From: Sediminispirochaeta bajacaliforniensis DSM 16054
GTDB taxonomy: Bacteria > Spirochaetota > Spirochaetia > DSM-16054 > Sediminispirochaetaceae
Assembly (NCBI RefSeq): GCF_000378205.1
Contig: NZ_KB899406.1
Coordinates: 248,001 to 312,000, forward strand
Length of the DNA stretch: 64,000 nucleotides
Direction: 5' to 3'
Shown here: positions 1-9,167 of the stretch, in pieces
How the letters are laid out: each line of letters opens with the position of its first letter
Numbering within the stretch: position 1 is the first letter of the stretch
Program-made: the position numbers and the translations under genes
The notes under the pieces: generated by a model
Seen by the model: only the letters and a program-made list of their open reading frames with translations
What the model was told of the DNA's origin: nothing
The model's database searches: none

Positions 1-959
1 AAACTGGAATCGTCGACAAGATAAGAGGAGTTTGCACTGAAATCTGATCCGCTGGCGGGAGTCATTCTCGGAAAGGAGATGGTGTGGGGTCCGATCCCGA
101 AATGATTTTCGAGGTCGATGGTGTGCTGTAAGAGTCCCATCACCTCGAAGCGCCAATCGTAGAGACCGAAGAGGGCCCCCATGGCAACATCGTCGATCCC
201 CGCATCCATGGCCCTGTGCAGTGCATAGAGGCGCCAGCGATAGTTTCCCTTGAGGGTTCCGGCCGGGTGGAGGGATGCATAGGTTGGTTTATGATAGGTC
301 TCCTGGAAGACCTGGTAGGTTCCTATTCCCACTTCCCACAGCTTGTGGAGATCCGCTATGGACATGGGAGCGGCATTTACGTTGATCCTTCGAATCTGTC
401 CGAAGCCCTTACCCCTGCGGGCAGGCTTTTTGACCTCGTAGGCGGCCCTGATGGTATCGCACATATAGTTGACATCGGAGAGGGGGTGCTCGCCGTAGAC
501 AATCATCATCCGCTTATGCCCTTCGGTCACCATTACCTCTGTCTCTTGCTTTACCTCTTCCATGGTCAGGCGCCGTCGCTTTTCGTGGCTGTTTTCCGCA
601 CGAAAGCCGCAGTAAAGGCAGCTATTTACACAATAGTTCGAACAATAGAGGGGGGCGAAGAACACGATACGATTATCGTAGACCTTTTGCTTGACCTTCA
701 GGCCGGTTTCGTACATCTCTTCCCAGAGATCATCATCTCTTACATTCAGAAGTACAGCGGTTTCTTCCGGTCCAAGTCGTTCAATCGCAAGCGATTTTGC
801 GAGGATATCCCGAATCCTCGTCTTATCTGACTTCCTGTTGTTCTGCAGTAAGCTCTTGATCTCTTCTTCATCGATGAAATCCCTTCCGTTTTTGAGGTAT
901 CTATCGATCTCATCCTGCTTGATAACCTGTGCCGTCCATTCTTTTACGCTCAGCGGCAT
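1..959 (-). CDS. hydG: HydG, [FeFe]-hydrogenase maturation radical SAM enzyme (partial, C-terminus beyond window)
   Basis: Reading the minus strand from an ATG at 957-959 gives an open frame running off the left edge, about 319 residues of a family that is usually about 470. The AAGGAGG at 966-972 sets the start. Residues 110, 114 and 117 form the CX3CX2C radical SAM motif inside the string SNYCVNSCLYCGF, which is characteristic of HydG/ThiH. The extended N-terminal part and flanking sequence fit HydG better than ThiH. HydG splits tyrosine to make the CO and CN ligands of the hydrogenase H-cluster in the cytoplasm. Its presence implies [FeFe]-hydrogenase and hydrogen production. ThiH is the main alternative; the C-terminal part that would separate them is not in the window. 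Confidence 0.85.
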   Translation of the reverse strand, partial: MPLSVKEWTAQVIKQDEIDRYLKNGRDFIDEEEIKSLLQNNRKSDKTRIRDILAKSLAIERLGPEETAVLLNVRDDDLWEEMYETGLKVKQKVYDNRIVFFAPLYCSNYCVNSCLYCGFRAENSHEKRRRLTMEEVKQETEVMVTEGHKRMMIVYGEHPLSDVNYMCDTIRAAYEVKKPARRGKGFGQIRRINVNAAPMSIADLHKLWEVGIGTYQVFQETYHKPTYASLHPAGTLKGNYRWRLYALHRAMDAGIDDVAMGALFGLYDWRFEVMGLLQHTIDLENHFGIGPHTISFPRMTPASGSDFSANSSYLVDDSS

Positions 960-1269
960 ACGCTCCCTCCTTGTTTCGCTTTTTTTCAGGGGAGCTTATG
1001 AGACAGCTACTACAATAATGTTTGGAAACAGATAATAATCGGCTGCTTTGGATCTTCATTCTCGTCCCCTGACGTCAGAACTTTTTTGCTCCTCCGCTTT
1101 AGGTCTAATTTTCACATTAGTATAATTATTCTGATTATAATAATCAATAGCGTCACATAAATAGTATGTACATGATGTTTCATGTGAACGATTTGTAAAC
1201 TATATATGCATCATGATTTATCTTCCATCCTCAAAAGCCATGTTACAATAACACTGGTGGTTTCCGGCG
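960..1269. promoter_or_regulatory. Divergent intergenic region between hydG and the sensor operon
   Basis: These 310 bases hold no convincing gene. The stretch from 1100 to 1200 is very AT-rich and contains a 15-base palindrome TGATTAT-A-ATAATCA at 1132-1146, the kind of AT-rich dyad used by Fur/PerR-type or other dimeric regulators; which regulator is unknown. A second 10-base palindrome, CTGACGTCAG, lies at 1069-1078, closer to hydG. Promoters for both flanking genes must lie here, but I cannot single out a clear -35/-10 pair. Confidence 0.4.
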
Positions 1270-2274
1270 ATGTTCACAGAAGGACGACTGTCAAAAAAGT
1301 TTCTCGTGTGGCTGGTTATTTTTGCAGCTGTTGCTCTCCTTATCTTTTATCTTTTCTTCGAGATCGCTCAGGATCCGAAGGAAAAACCTGACTGCCATCT
1401 TGCCTTCCTTGTGAAACGGACGGACATGCTCTGGTATCGTTGGGAAGTGGACGGATTCATTTCCGTCTGCAGGGAACTTGGTGCGGACCCGCTTATCCTC
1501 GACAATCAAATGGACCACAACAGAACTCTGTCGAATTTGAGTGCCGCGGTCAACAGAGAGGTGGATGGAATTGCCTTAAGCACTCCGGACTGCCGGCTCG
1601 GCCGCCTTTTGGTGGACCAGGCCTTTTCGGCAGATATCCCCCTGATCTCCGTCGACGAAAAGCTGACGGATATGAGTGGACGGCAGTTGGCACCTCATAT
1701 TGGCCCCGACAATCTTTCCCTGGGAACCCAGGGCGGGTACTGGATGAAACGGCAGCTGGAAGCCCGGGGATGGCTGCATGATTATCGCAGGAATGTTGGT
1801 TTTCTGCTTTTAGGCTCACAACGAGATGCCGGAATCGAACAGCGACTTCGGGCTGCCTGCCTCTTGACCGATCCCCTCTTTTTACCTTCAGGCTATTACA
1901 AGCGATGGTCGGAAGAGTTCGATAAGAGTGATCTTACCGGCGCGATATTGAAGATGCATGCCATGCTGGCCCTGCACCCCGAGATTACGAACTGGGTGGT
2001 CTTCGTCGGCAACAACGCTGGGGCTTTGGGCGTATATGCCGCCCTCTGTCAGCTTGATCTTGCCGAAGACTCCCTCGTCTGCGGGCTTTATCCCACTTCC
2101 GCTCCTACAGCGATACCGCGGGAGAATATGGTACTGGCCTATGGGGACGGTTTTGCCATGGGTGCAAAGGCAGCCAGGATACTCTATCGCCATGTGACGG
2201 AGGGTACCCCCATACCCCCGAACACGGAAATTCCCATGAATATAGGAGAGGCTTTGGAGGAAGAGCACGAATGA
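1270..2274 (+). CDS. Membrane-anchored periplasmic sugar-binding protein (sensor component)
   Basis: The 334-residue product has a short basic N-terminus, one hydrophobic segment at about residues 11-29 and then a periplasmic-binding-protein fold of the ribose/arabinose type (type I, Peripla_BP_4-like), with the opening beta-strand HLAFLVKRTDMLWYRWE. No lipobox cysteine is present, so it is probably held in the membrane by its uncleaved N-terminal helix. It overlaps the following histidine kinase by 4 bases. Binding proteins encoded next to LytS/YesM-type kinases, such as XylFII with LytS, act as the ligand-sensing partner of the kinase rather than feeding a transporter; that role is inferred here from position and anchoring. 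The start has only a weak ribosome binding site. Confidence 0.7.
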   Translation: MFTEGRLSKKFLVWLVIFAAVALLIFYLFFEIAQDPKEKPDCHLAFLVKRTDMLWYRWEVDGFISVCRELGADPLILDNQMDHNRTLSNLSAAVNREVDGIALSTPDCRLGRLLVDQAFSADIPLISVDEKLTDMSGRQLAPHIGPDNLSLGTQGGYWMKRQLEARGWLHDYRRNVGFLLLGSQRDAGIEQRLRAACLLTDPLFLPSGYYKRWSEEFDKSDLTGAILKMHAMLALHPEITNWVVFVGNNAGALGVYAALCQLDLAEDSLVCGLYPTSAPTAIPRENMVLAYGDGFAMGAKAARILYRHVTEGTPIPPNTEIPMNIGEALEEEHE

Positions 2275-4037
2275 AATCCCGTACCATTCTTCTTCGTCTG
2301 ACCCTGAGTTACTTTCTCACGATTCTGTTGATCATTCTGCTGATTTCAGCCGTAATTACCGCCATCTTTTCCTCTCAGATAAAAGAAAATGCCGTGAATC
2401 AGATGGATGTCCGCATTTCCCGAATATCCGGAGATATCGAAGAACAACTGCTGCAAATCATTCGGGGCTGCGATGAAGTCAAGAATAATCCTTATATTAT
2501 CAAACTTCTTACCGGAGTCGCTATGGAAGAAAAAAACGCGGATGCCCTTCTCAAGGATTATGCCGCGGGTATCTCCGGGACCGGGTTGGTCGGCCGGATG
2601 GTCCTTATCAATAGAAACATGGAAATTCTGGATGGTGTATACCGAAGGATCGTGTATAGTAAAGCCATTCTTCAAAGTGATGATTTCGCACGATTCCTTA
2701 CTGGCCATTATGTCTACTATTTTTCACCGCCCGAAACCTTTCCCGAAACCATGCCTCATGGCGACGGGGATCAGCCTCATCTGATCCTGTATCAGAGACT
2801 TCTTGACGATAACTATTTTTTGATGGGATATCTTGTTTCAGTTCTTCGCAAAGGGATTCTTTTCCAGACAATCTTCCAGCAAAACCGAGACCGTCTATTT
2901 ACCTCCCTCGGCATCGTTGACAACCATGGTACCGTCATATATCGTACCGGCAAGCTGCTCGATGATCCTCAGGTGGCGGAAAGGGTGGGGCGGATTTCCG
3001 GGGAGAGCCCTGTTTCCCTCAAAATTGGTTCGGAACGCTATTTGGCCTTTGTTCGCCCTGTCCAGCTGGTTCATTGGTCCGTCGTGGGCTTCGTTCCCTA
3101 TCAGCGCCTCAATCATAATCTCAGGCTGGCCCTTTTTTATATATCGATTATAGGCCTCGCGTTCATTGTCTTTGCCTTTCTTATCAGCTATTCCGTTGCC
3201 AGTGCCATCACCCGTCCTCTATCGGCCCTCACCTCCGCCATGCACGCCTACGACAGCGAACAGGTGCTGAAGCCCATAGATATCAAAGCCGAAGGTGAAA
3301 TTGCCTATTTGGTTTCTGTCTACAACCGGCTGGTTAACAGCGTCAATGAATCTATAAAAAACATCTACCACGAGCAGGAAGAAAAGAAAGAAGCCGAATT
3401 GCGTTCTATCCAGTATGAACTGGATTTCCTTCAGGCCCAGATCAACCCCCATTTCATTCACAACACCCTTAACGCCATAGGAAGCCAGGCTGAGGAGGCG
3501 GGGAACATGGAAATTTATGAAAGTCTTAAGTCTTTCAATGCCCTGCTGCGCGCTGTCCTTGGTGGCATGGAGGACCTTATCCCCCTTGAAGAGGAGTGCT
3601 ATCTGGTGGAGCGCTATAGCACTATTTTGCACTTGCGTTACGGAAACAGCTTCAGGCTGGAAACTGATCTTTCCGAAGAGTGCGGAAAGGCATTGGTTCC
3701 GAGGCTCATCTTGCAGCCTATCGTTGAAAATGCCCTCTTTCACGGGATCGGAGTGACCGCAGAGAGGGAAGGTGTCATTCTCCTCAGTTCCAGGAGGGAA
3801 GGGGACCATTTGCTTCTCTCGGTCTCCGATGATGGAAAGGGAATGAATCGGGAGGAATTGGAGCGATGCAAGAACAGCTCCGCCGACAAGGGACATTTCA
3901 ACAGGATCGGTATAGGAAACATACGGGAACGGCTTGCCATTTTGTACGGCGAAAACGGAACATTGGATATTCAAAGCCGGGAACATGAGGGTACAAGGGT
4001 CGTAATCGTAATCCCTTGGGAGTGTGAAGATGAATAA
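2271..4037 (+). CDS. YesM/LytS-type sensor histidine kinase
   Basis: This 588-residue protein has a membrane segment at about residues 8-30, a periplasmic sensor region of about 250 residues, a second membrane segment near residue 285, a HAMP linker and a His_kinase (LytS-type) domain. The phosphoacceptor region reads QINPHFIHNTLN, with His in place of the common Tyr two positions before TLN. The ATP-binding boxes VENALFHG, DDGKGM and GIGNIRERL are all present, so it should be active. It is translationally coupled to the binding protein upstream (4-base overlap) and to the response regulator downstream (8-base overlap). It probably senses a sugar with the help of the anchored binding protein and phosphorylates the adjacent AraC-type regulator. 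Confidence 0.88.
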   Translation: MKSRTILLRLTLSYFLTILLIILLISAVITAIFSSQIKENAVNQMDVRISRISGDIEEQLLQIIRGCDEVKNNPYIIKLLTGVAMEEKNADALLKDYAAGISGTGLVGRMVLINRNMEILDGVYRRIVYSKAILQSDDFARFLTGHYVYYFSPPETFPETMPHGDGDQPHLILYQRLLDDNYFLMGYLVSVLRKGILFQTIFQQNRDRLFTSLGIVDNHGTVIYRTGKLLDDPQVAERVGRISGESPVSLKIGSERYLAFVRPVQLVHWSVVGFVPYQRLNHNLRLALFYISIIGLAFIVFAFLISYSVASAITRPLSALTSAMHAYDSEQVLKPIDIKAEGEIAYLVSVYNRLVNSVNESIKNIYHEQEEKKEAELRSIQYELDFLQAQINPHFIHNTLNAIGSQAEEAGNMEIYESLKSFNALLRAVLGGMEDLIPLEEECYLVERYSTILHLRYGNSFRLETDLSEECGKALVPRLILQPIVENALFHGIGVTAEREGVILLSSRREGDHLLLSVSDDGKGMNREELERCKNSSADKGHFNRIGIGNIRERLAILYGENGTLDIQSREHEGTRVVIVIPWECEDE

Positions 4038-5559
4038 AGTATTAAAAGTATTAATTGTCGAGGATGAAAAAGCTGCAGTCGATCGAATCCTTCGGATGGA
4101 ACTTTGGAATGGCCCGGAGTTTACCGTGGGCGGAGTGGCTCCGGATGGGAAGAAGGGCCTTGAGATGTTCTTCTCCGTCTCTCCCGACCTGATTCTCACG
4201 GACATCGCCATGCCTGTTATGGACGGTCTTGAATTCATCGAGCAGGTGAGAAGAGAAGATCGCTATATTCCCATTGTCATACTCAGCTGCTATGAAAGTT
4301 TTTCCTATGCAAGACGGGCGATCCGACTGTGTGTCGCCGATTACCTTCTGAAGGATTTTCTGGATGAACAGCGTCTCTACCACGTACTGAAAGGAGCCCT
4401 CCCTGTTCCTCATCGCCGGGCCCCTTCCGGTCAGGAGTCTCCCGGACCATCGAGGAGCGATCTTTTTGGCCGGGCTCTTTTCGGAGAACAGGGGGATCCG
4501 CTTAGTTTTCATTCATGGTGCCGGTTCCGGAAAAATGATGCCCCTTTCAGACTCTTGTTGGTCGGTGGATATAGGCCCGAACGCGAGTCCGAATGCTTTA
4601 CCGAACGGCTTATGAATGTGGGGCATCCCGAAACTCTGGATTGGGTTTTCTTGGGTGATGAAAAGATCCTCATTCTTTTTACCGGAGATCTCTGGAATGA
4701 TCGTGTGGTGGAAGAGAGCGTCGTTGCGCTGCGGAATGAACTTGGCAATACAAAGGAAATTTCTTTGGTTCTCGGCAATTCCTTCGCGGAGCCGGAAATG
4801 TTGCCGGAAGAATATCGGAAGGTAAAGCATCTGGCTTCGTATCGGCTTTTTTTCGGCGCCAATTGTATCATCACTCCCGCCCTCGTGGAGCCTGTTGCCG
4901 ATCTTTCTCCTCAACAGATTGACAGAAGGATGAAAAATATCGAAGAGCTTTTGACACAGGAAAAGTATCAGGAGGCTGCGGAAAAAATCGGAAGACTCTA
5001 TCGCCGTGATCTTGCGGGAATGATGCAGTATCACTATGTCTCCGAGCTCAATAGACGCCTGTTGTCCTTGCTTCACCGGGAGCGGAAACGCATCGGCTTG
5101 GATGAGTCGGCAGAACTTCCCGTCGCCGAGCTGGAAGCCGCTGATACCCTCCAGGAGATTGCCGATTGGTTTCGTGCCCAATATACCCTCTTATCGGGCG
5201 AAGCAGGGAAGATTGTCTTTCCTCGGGTAGGCAACCGCAAAATTCGTCTTGTTCTGGACCTTATCCGGAAAGAGTATGCAAAGGAGCTTTCATTGGAACG
5301 CGTGGCCGAAAGGGTCGATATCCATAAGGTCTACCTCAGCAGGCTTTTTCGGCGGGAAACCGGCTACACCTTTTACGATTTCCTGCAGCGATACAGAATT
5401 TCCCTGGCTGCGGAAAGGCTGAGGCATTCCGATGTGAAAATTGGTGATCTTGCCGCCGAAGTCGGCTTTCACCATCCTGACCAGTTTGCTTCGGTTTTCA
5501 AGAAGATCACCGGGGTTACGCCCTCTTCCTTTCGTAATCATCCGATTTCTTTCAGGTAG
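4030..5559 (+). CDS. AraC-type response regulator (YesN family)
   Basis: The 509-residue protein starts with a receiver domain (residues 1-120; acidic pair in VEDE, phospho-acceptor Asp in LILTDIAMPVMDG, Lys in DYLLKDF), followed by a middle region of about 270 residues and a C-terminal AraC HTH pair (about 405-505, ending in VGFHHPDQFASVFKKITG). I chose ATG 4030 because GGGAG at 4018-4022 is well spaced for it; a GTG at 4024 is possible. It is the cognate partner of the kinase before it. The obvious target is the sugar importer that follows; a repeated 21-base sequence just before that operon's promoter (5609-5629) is a good candidate binding site. Confidence 0.9.
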   Translation: MNKVLKVLIVEDEKAAVDRILRMELWNGPEFTVGGVAPDGKKGLEMFFSVSPDLILTDIAMPVMDGLEFIEQVRREDRYIPIVILSCYESFSYARRAIRLCVADYLLKDFLDEQRLYHVLKGALPVPHRRAPSGQESPGPSRSDLFGRALFGEQGDPLSFHSWCRFRKNDAPFRLLLVGGYRPERESECFTERLMNVGHPETLDWVFLGDEKILILFTGDLWNDRVVEESVVALRNELGNTKEISLVLGNSFAEPEMLPEEYRKVKHLASYRLFFGANCIITPALVEPVADLSPQQIDRRMKNIEELLTQEKYQEAAEKIGRLYRRDLAGMMQYHYVSELNRRLLSLLHRERKRIGLDESAELPVAELEAADTLQEIADWFRAQYTLLSGEAGKIVFPRVGNRKIRLVLDLIRKEYAKELSLERVAERVDIHKVYLSRLFRRETGYTFYDFLQRYRISLAAERLRHSDVKIGDLAAEVGFHHPDQFASVFKKITGVTPSSFRNHPISFR

Positions 5560-5608
5560 TGGCTGGGAATTCCGGGAATGGAAAGCGTTGCCTGATGAAG
5601 GTCTGAAT

Positions 5609-5629
5609 AATCACCAATATTCGGAACAG
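5609..5629 (+). repeat. Copy 1 of a 21-base repeat flanking the sugar importer
   Basis: The sequence CACCAATATTCGGAACAG (5612-5629, preceded by AAT) recurs with one mismatch over 21 bases on the minus strand at 9168-9188 and with two mismatches over 18 bases at 9216-9233. This copy ends 10 bases before the -35 box of the importer promoter, where AraC-family activators normally bind. I infer it is a binding site for the response regulator encoded at 4030-5559. Confidence 0.6.
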
Positions 5630-5639
5630 TAATAAAAAT

Positions 5640-5668
5640 TTGACAGGCTCTTATGTCGGGAGTACAAT
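5640..5668 (+). promoter_or_regulatory. Sigma-70-type promoter of the sugar importer operon
   Basis: TTGACA at 5640-5645 and TACAAT at 5663-5668 are separated by exactly 17 bases. The start of transcription should fall near 5675, leaving a leader of about 105 bases before the ATG at 5782. The near-perfect boxes suggest substantial basal strength. Confidence 0.75.
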
Positions 5669-5708
5669 GCAATGAAATTAAATCTTTGTGGGGTAAGGAA
5701 ATAAGTTT

Positions 5709-5750
5709 CTTTTTCCGGGAAAAAGTTAATATTCCAGGGTTTCCCGGAAA
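5709..5750. promoter_or_regulatory. Paired TTTCC-N-GGAAA palindromes in the importer leader
   Basis: A 17-base palindrome CTTTTTCC-G-GGAAAAAG occupies 5709-5725 and a second, TTTCC-C-GGAAA, occupies 5740-5750. Their centres are 28 bases apart and both lie downstream of the promoter. Either a repressor uses them as two operators, or they shape the leader RNA; the sequence alone does not decide. Confidence 0.45.
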
Positions 5751-5781
5751 ACTCTTTCCCCCACGCTGAGAAGGAGTGCCT

Positions 5782-7095
5782 ATGAAAAAAAGCATTGGAT
5801 TACTGATTGTTCTGAGCCTGATGGTTTCCGCCGGCCTGTTTGCAGGCGGTCAGGAGGAAGAAAAGGCCCCTGCCTCTCCCATGGATGTAGAGCAGGTTGT
5901 TCTCACCGACAAGGCTCCATCGGGGGATTTGGAACTGTTCTCCTGGTGGGCCGGTGACGAGGCCCCTGCGTTGGAAGCGTTGATCAAGGTGTATGAGTCC
6001 AAATACCCAAATGTCAATGTCATTAATGCGACGGTGACCGGAGGTTCCGGTGTAAATGCCAAGGCCGTTCTGAAGACCAGAATGCTGGGCGGCGATCCTC
6101 CCGAAACGTTCCAGGTCCATGCAGGCCAGGAGCTTATCGGTACCTGGGTAGCGGCCAATCGTATGCTCGATCTGACTCCTCTCTTTGAAGAAGAAGGGTG
6201 GATGGATGTTTTTCCGAAGGACCTGATCAATCTGATTGGAACAGATAAAGGTATCTGGTCTGTACCCGTTAACATCCATCGTTCCAATGTCCTGTGGTAT
6301 ATTCCTGACAACTTGAAAAAGTGGGGTGTTGAGGCTCCGAAAACATGGGATGACTTCTTTACCGTCGCCGAAACGCTGAAAAGTAAGGGTGTTGTCCCCC
6401 TTGCCGTGGCTCAAACATGGACGGTAAACCATCTGTGGGAAAGTGTCGCCCTGGGCGTACTGGGGGCCGACGATTATGATGCACTCTGGAACGGAGAGAT
6501 TTCCTGGACAGATCCCAGGGTCGTTAAGGTGTGGGAGACGTTTGGAAAGATCCTGTCCTATACCAATACGGATGCCGCTTCCCTTTCCTGGCAGCAGGCA
6601 ACCGACATGGTGGTCATCGGCGATGCCGCTTTTAACGTAATGGGTGACTGGGCGGCTGGATATCTCTCCACCACCCTGAATATCGAACCCGGTTCCGGCT
6701 ACGGCTGGGCCCCATCTCCCGATACCAGCGGTGTTTTTATCTTTCTGGCCGATAGTTTCGGATGCCCGAAGGGCACGAACAATCCTGATGCAACACTTTC
6801 CTGGTTGAAGGTCTGTGGTTCTAAAGAGGGGTCCGATACCTTTAATCCTCTTAAGGGATCCATTTCCGCTCGTACCGACAGTGATCTCAGCCTGTATAAT
6901 GTCTATTCGCAGTCGGCGGCCAAGGATTTTGCCAAGGACCGGATTGTCGGATCTCTGGCCCACGGCGTGGTTGCCAACGAAGGTTTTATGAATGATTTCT
7001 CCACCGTCATGGAAATGTTCCTGACCAGCAGAAATGCCCAGCAGGCGGCAAATGCCTGTCAGGCGATTGCCATTCAGAACGGGATAGGTAAGTAG
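5782..7095 (+). CDS. CUT1-family sugar ABC transporter, substrate-binding protein
   Basis: The 437-residue product has a signal peptide (residues 1-20, ending LFAGG) followed by an acidic QEEE stretch and a solute-binding fold of the UgpB/MalE-like family, with the strand [18 protein letters not shown] after the signal. There is no lipobox cysteine, so it may be soluble or held by the permease. ATG 5782 is preceded by AAGGAG at 5771-5776; the GTG at 5776 overlaps that site and is not the start. It is the first gene of an importer operon with the two permeases downstream. The substrate is unknown, probably a mono- or oligosaccharide. Confidence 0.9.
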   Translation: MKKSIGLLIVLSLMVSAGLFAGGQEEEKAPASPMDVEQVVLTDKAPSGDLELFSWWAGDEAPALEALIKVYESKYPNVNVINATVTGGSGVNAKAVLKTRMLGGDPPETFQVHAGQELIGTWVAANRMLDLTPLFEEEGWMDVFPKDLINLIGTDKGIWSVPVNIHRSNVLWYIPDNLKKWGVEAPKTWDDFFTVAETLKSKGVVPLAVAQTWTVNHLWESVALGVLGADDYDALWNGEISWTDPRVVKVWETFGKILSYTNTDAASLSWQQATDMVVIGDAAFNVMGDWAAGYLSTTLNIEPGSGYGWAPSPDTSGVFIFLADSFGCPKGTNNPDATLSWLKVCGSKEGSDTFNPLKGSISARTDSDLSLYNVYSQSAAKDFAKDRIVGSLAHGVVANEGFMNDFSTVMEMFLTSRNAQQAANACQAIAIQNGIGK

Positions 7096-7129
7096 CGGAA
7101 ATTTTGCCGCACAGTCTATGTTGTAATAT

Positions 7130-7166
7130 CCGGTCCGCCGACCGATTATCTTGTCCGGCGGGCCGG
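7130..7166 (+). other. Intercistronic GC-rich hairpin
   Basis: CCGGTCCGCCG at 7130-7140 pairs with CGGCGGGCCGG at 7156-7166 (one G-U pair) around a 15-base loop. A short T-rich stretch (ATTTTTG) follows about 9 bases later. It sits between the binding-protein gene and its permeases, where such hairpins commonly protect the upstream mRNA or partly terminate transcription so that binding protein is made in excess. Confidence 0.55.
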
Positions 7167-7197
7167 CCTTCTTATTTTTGCAAAGCGGACGGATAAT

Positions 7198-8331
7198 ATG
7201 GCACACAGCAAAAAGCTCAAAAACCGGTCGGACATGGTTAAGGCAATTCTCGTACTATTGCCTTCGGTCGTTTTAGTGGCCGTCTTCGTTTACGGTTTTA
7301 TCTTTAATACAATATATGTTTCCCTGACGGACTGGGGACAAGGGGCCGGCCTTGCGGAACATCCTGTGAAACATTGGGTCGGTCTCGGCAATTATCGACA
7401 ACTTTTTTCGGGATTCATCTACGGCCGTTTCAGACAAGATCTGGTCAATACTTTTTTTTACTCTGTTATTCTGCTGGTCGGAACACTTTTTTTAGGTTTT
7501 TTGCTGGCGGTGCTGCTTGATAGAAAAATTCGGCATGAGGGCTTCTACCGAACGATTTTTCTTTATCCCATGGCCCTTTCTTTCATCGTTACAGGGACAA
7601 TATGGCGATGGCTTTTAGCACCCAACGGAGGACTTAACCTGCTGCCCACCTTCCTCGGTCTGAAAAAAGGGGAATTCCTCTGGATCAGCAGTCGTAAGGC
7701 TATTCTGACCTTCAATTGGCAGCATCTCCTTTCTATTCTCTTTTTTATTGCAGCTCTGGTTTTCCTTATGTTGCTTTTGCGGGCCGTTCGTAACAGAATC
7801 CACCGGAAGATGGTTATTCATTCGGCTCTTTTCTCGTCCTCACTTCTCCTTTGTGCTATAAGCAGATGGCTTCTCCCTCCGCTTCTTCCCTTCGAGGAGA
7901 TCCACGGCTTTAATCTGGCTACCCTGGGAATTCTCCTCGCCGCAATATGGCAATATTCCGGTTATACCATGGCGCTCTATCTAGCCGGGCTCAGGGGCTT
8001 GCCTGAGAGTATCCGTGAATCATCCCGTATGGATGGTGCTGGAGAGTTTACCTATTACTGGAAGATTGCCATCCCCAACATCAAGCCGATTACCCTCAGC
8101 GCCGTGATCATTCTCTCTCATATTTCCCTGAAGATGTTTGATCTCATCTATGCCATGGCGGGGGCGGACAACGCCAATACCGGTCATCCCTCGGTAAACA
8201 TGTATCTGACAACCTTCAGGGCCAATCAATTTGCCATGGGAGCTGCGATCGCCGTTATTCTGTTCATTATGGCGGCGCTCTTTGTCATTCCCTATCTGAT
8301 GCACTCACACAAACAAAGGAGAGAGGGATGA
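7198..8331 (+). CDS. Sugar ABC transporter permease (MalF/UgpA type)
   Basis: The 377-residue protein has about eight hydrophobic segments and the binding-protein-dependent permease loop in the form ESSRMDGAGEFTYYWKIAIP, which contacts the ATPase. It is longer than the usual 290-310 residues because of extra hydrophobic segments between about residues 160 and 230 (near 175-200 and 210-230). It overlaps the next permease by 4 bases. The ribosome binding site is weak, consistent with lower expression than the binding protein. No ATPase gene is in this operon. Confidence 0.88.
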   Translation: MAHSKKLKNRSDMVKAILVLLPSVVLVAVFVYGFIFNTIYVSLTDWGQGAGLAEHPVKHWVGLGNYRQLFSGFIYGRFRQDLVNTFFYSVILLVGTLFLGFLLAVLLDRKIRHEGFYRTIFLYPMALSFIVTGTIWRWLLAPNGGLNLLPTFLGLKKGEFLWISSRKAILTFNWQHLLSILFFIAALVFLMLLLRAVRNRIHRKMVIHSALFSSSLLLCAISRWLLPPLLPFEEIHGFNLATLGILLAAIWQYSGYTMALYLAGLRGLPESIRESSRMDGAGEFTYYWKIAIPNIKPITLSAVIILSHISLKMFDLIYAMAGADNANTGHPSVNMYLTTFRANQFAMGAAIAVILFIMAALFVIPYLMHSHKQRREG

Positions 8332-9158
8332 GACTTCGACATAAGCTCTCCAAGCAGAGGTTTTTTCTTTACTTTTTTCTCGTTCTTGGGGTTCTGCTTT
8401 TCCTTGTCCCCATGTATATGGCACTTATCACCTCGTTAAAAGATCCGGCTGAGATTAATTTGGCCCGGGCGTGGTCCCTGCCGAAACGGCTGAACTGGAA
8501 AAGCTATATCGATGCATTTGATCTTCTACGCCCCAATTTTTTGAACAGCGTCATTTTGTCGGTAACAGCGACCCTTATATCGGCACTGGTAGGAGCCGTC
8601 AACGGTTTCGTTTTTTCGAAGAATCGTTTCTCCGGAAGTGAGTTGATATTCTCCTTTCTTCTATTTGGGATGTTCATCCCTTATCAGATTATTCTTATTC
8701 CTCTCTTTCAGGTTTTACGAAGTATCGGCCTGTACGGTTCCCTCGGCGGCTTGATTCTTGCCCATGTGATTTACGGGATTCCCATCGTTACGCTTATTTT
8801 TCGAAATTTTTATGATCAGATCCCCAACTCCCTGGTCGAATCCGCAAGACTCGACGGCTGCGGGTTTTTTTCTCTTCTTATTCGCATGTTTATCCCTCTT
8901 TCCGCTCCTGCCTTTGTTGTCGTCGGGATCTGGCAGTTTACCCAGATATGGAACGAGTTCCTTTGGGGGATTACCCTGACAAGACCGGAGGCAAACCCTA
9001 TTACCGTCGGCCTCTCAAAGCTGGCAGGCGGCCAGGCTGTAAGTTGGAATCTGCCCATGGCCGGATCCTTCATTGCAGGATTACCGGTTTTGCTGATCTA
9101 CATCATCCTCGGTAAGTATTTTATTCGGGGGCTTCTTGCCGGTTCGGTAAAGGGGTAA
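8328..9158 (+). CDS. Sugar ABC transporter permease (MalG/UgpE type)
   Basis: This 276-residue inner-membrane protein has six predicted helices and the ATPase-contact loop VESARLDGCGFFSLLIRMFIP near residue 170, as expected for a MalG-like partner. Its C-terminus, GLLAGSVKG, is the standard ending of the family. It is translationally coupled to the preceding permease and completes the transmembrane pore. The operon ends after it, before an inverted repeat at 9168-9233. Confidence 0.9.
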   Translation: MRLRHKLSKQRFFLYFFLVLGVLLFLVPMYMALITSLKDPAEINLARAWSLPKRLNWKSYIDAFDLLRPNFLNSVILSVTATLISALVGAVNGFVFSKNRFSGSELIFSFLLFGMFIPYQIILIPLFQVLRSIGLYGSLGGLILAHVIYGIPIVTLIFRNFYDQIPNSLVESARLDGCGFFSLLIRMFIPLSAPAFVVVGIWQFTQIWNEFLWGITLTRPEANPITVGLSKLAGGQAVSWNLPMAGSFIAGLPVLLIYIILGKYFIRGLLAGSVKG

Positions 9159-9167
9159 CCCTCTTTT

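Noticed and set aside
216-830. 204-residue plus-strand frame at the left edge
   Set aside because: It overlaps hydG on the opposite strand, where the radical SAM motif and ribosome binding site give far stronger support.
5669-5781. Possible riboswitch in the importer leader
   Set aside because: The palindromes do not match any riboswitch fold I know, and protein-binding dyads explain them more simply.
5800-7206. 468-residue open frame on the minus strand opposite the first importer binding protein
   Set aside because: Antisense shadow of a strongly supported gene; the long frame results from codon bias in GC-rich coding sequence.
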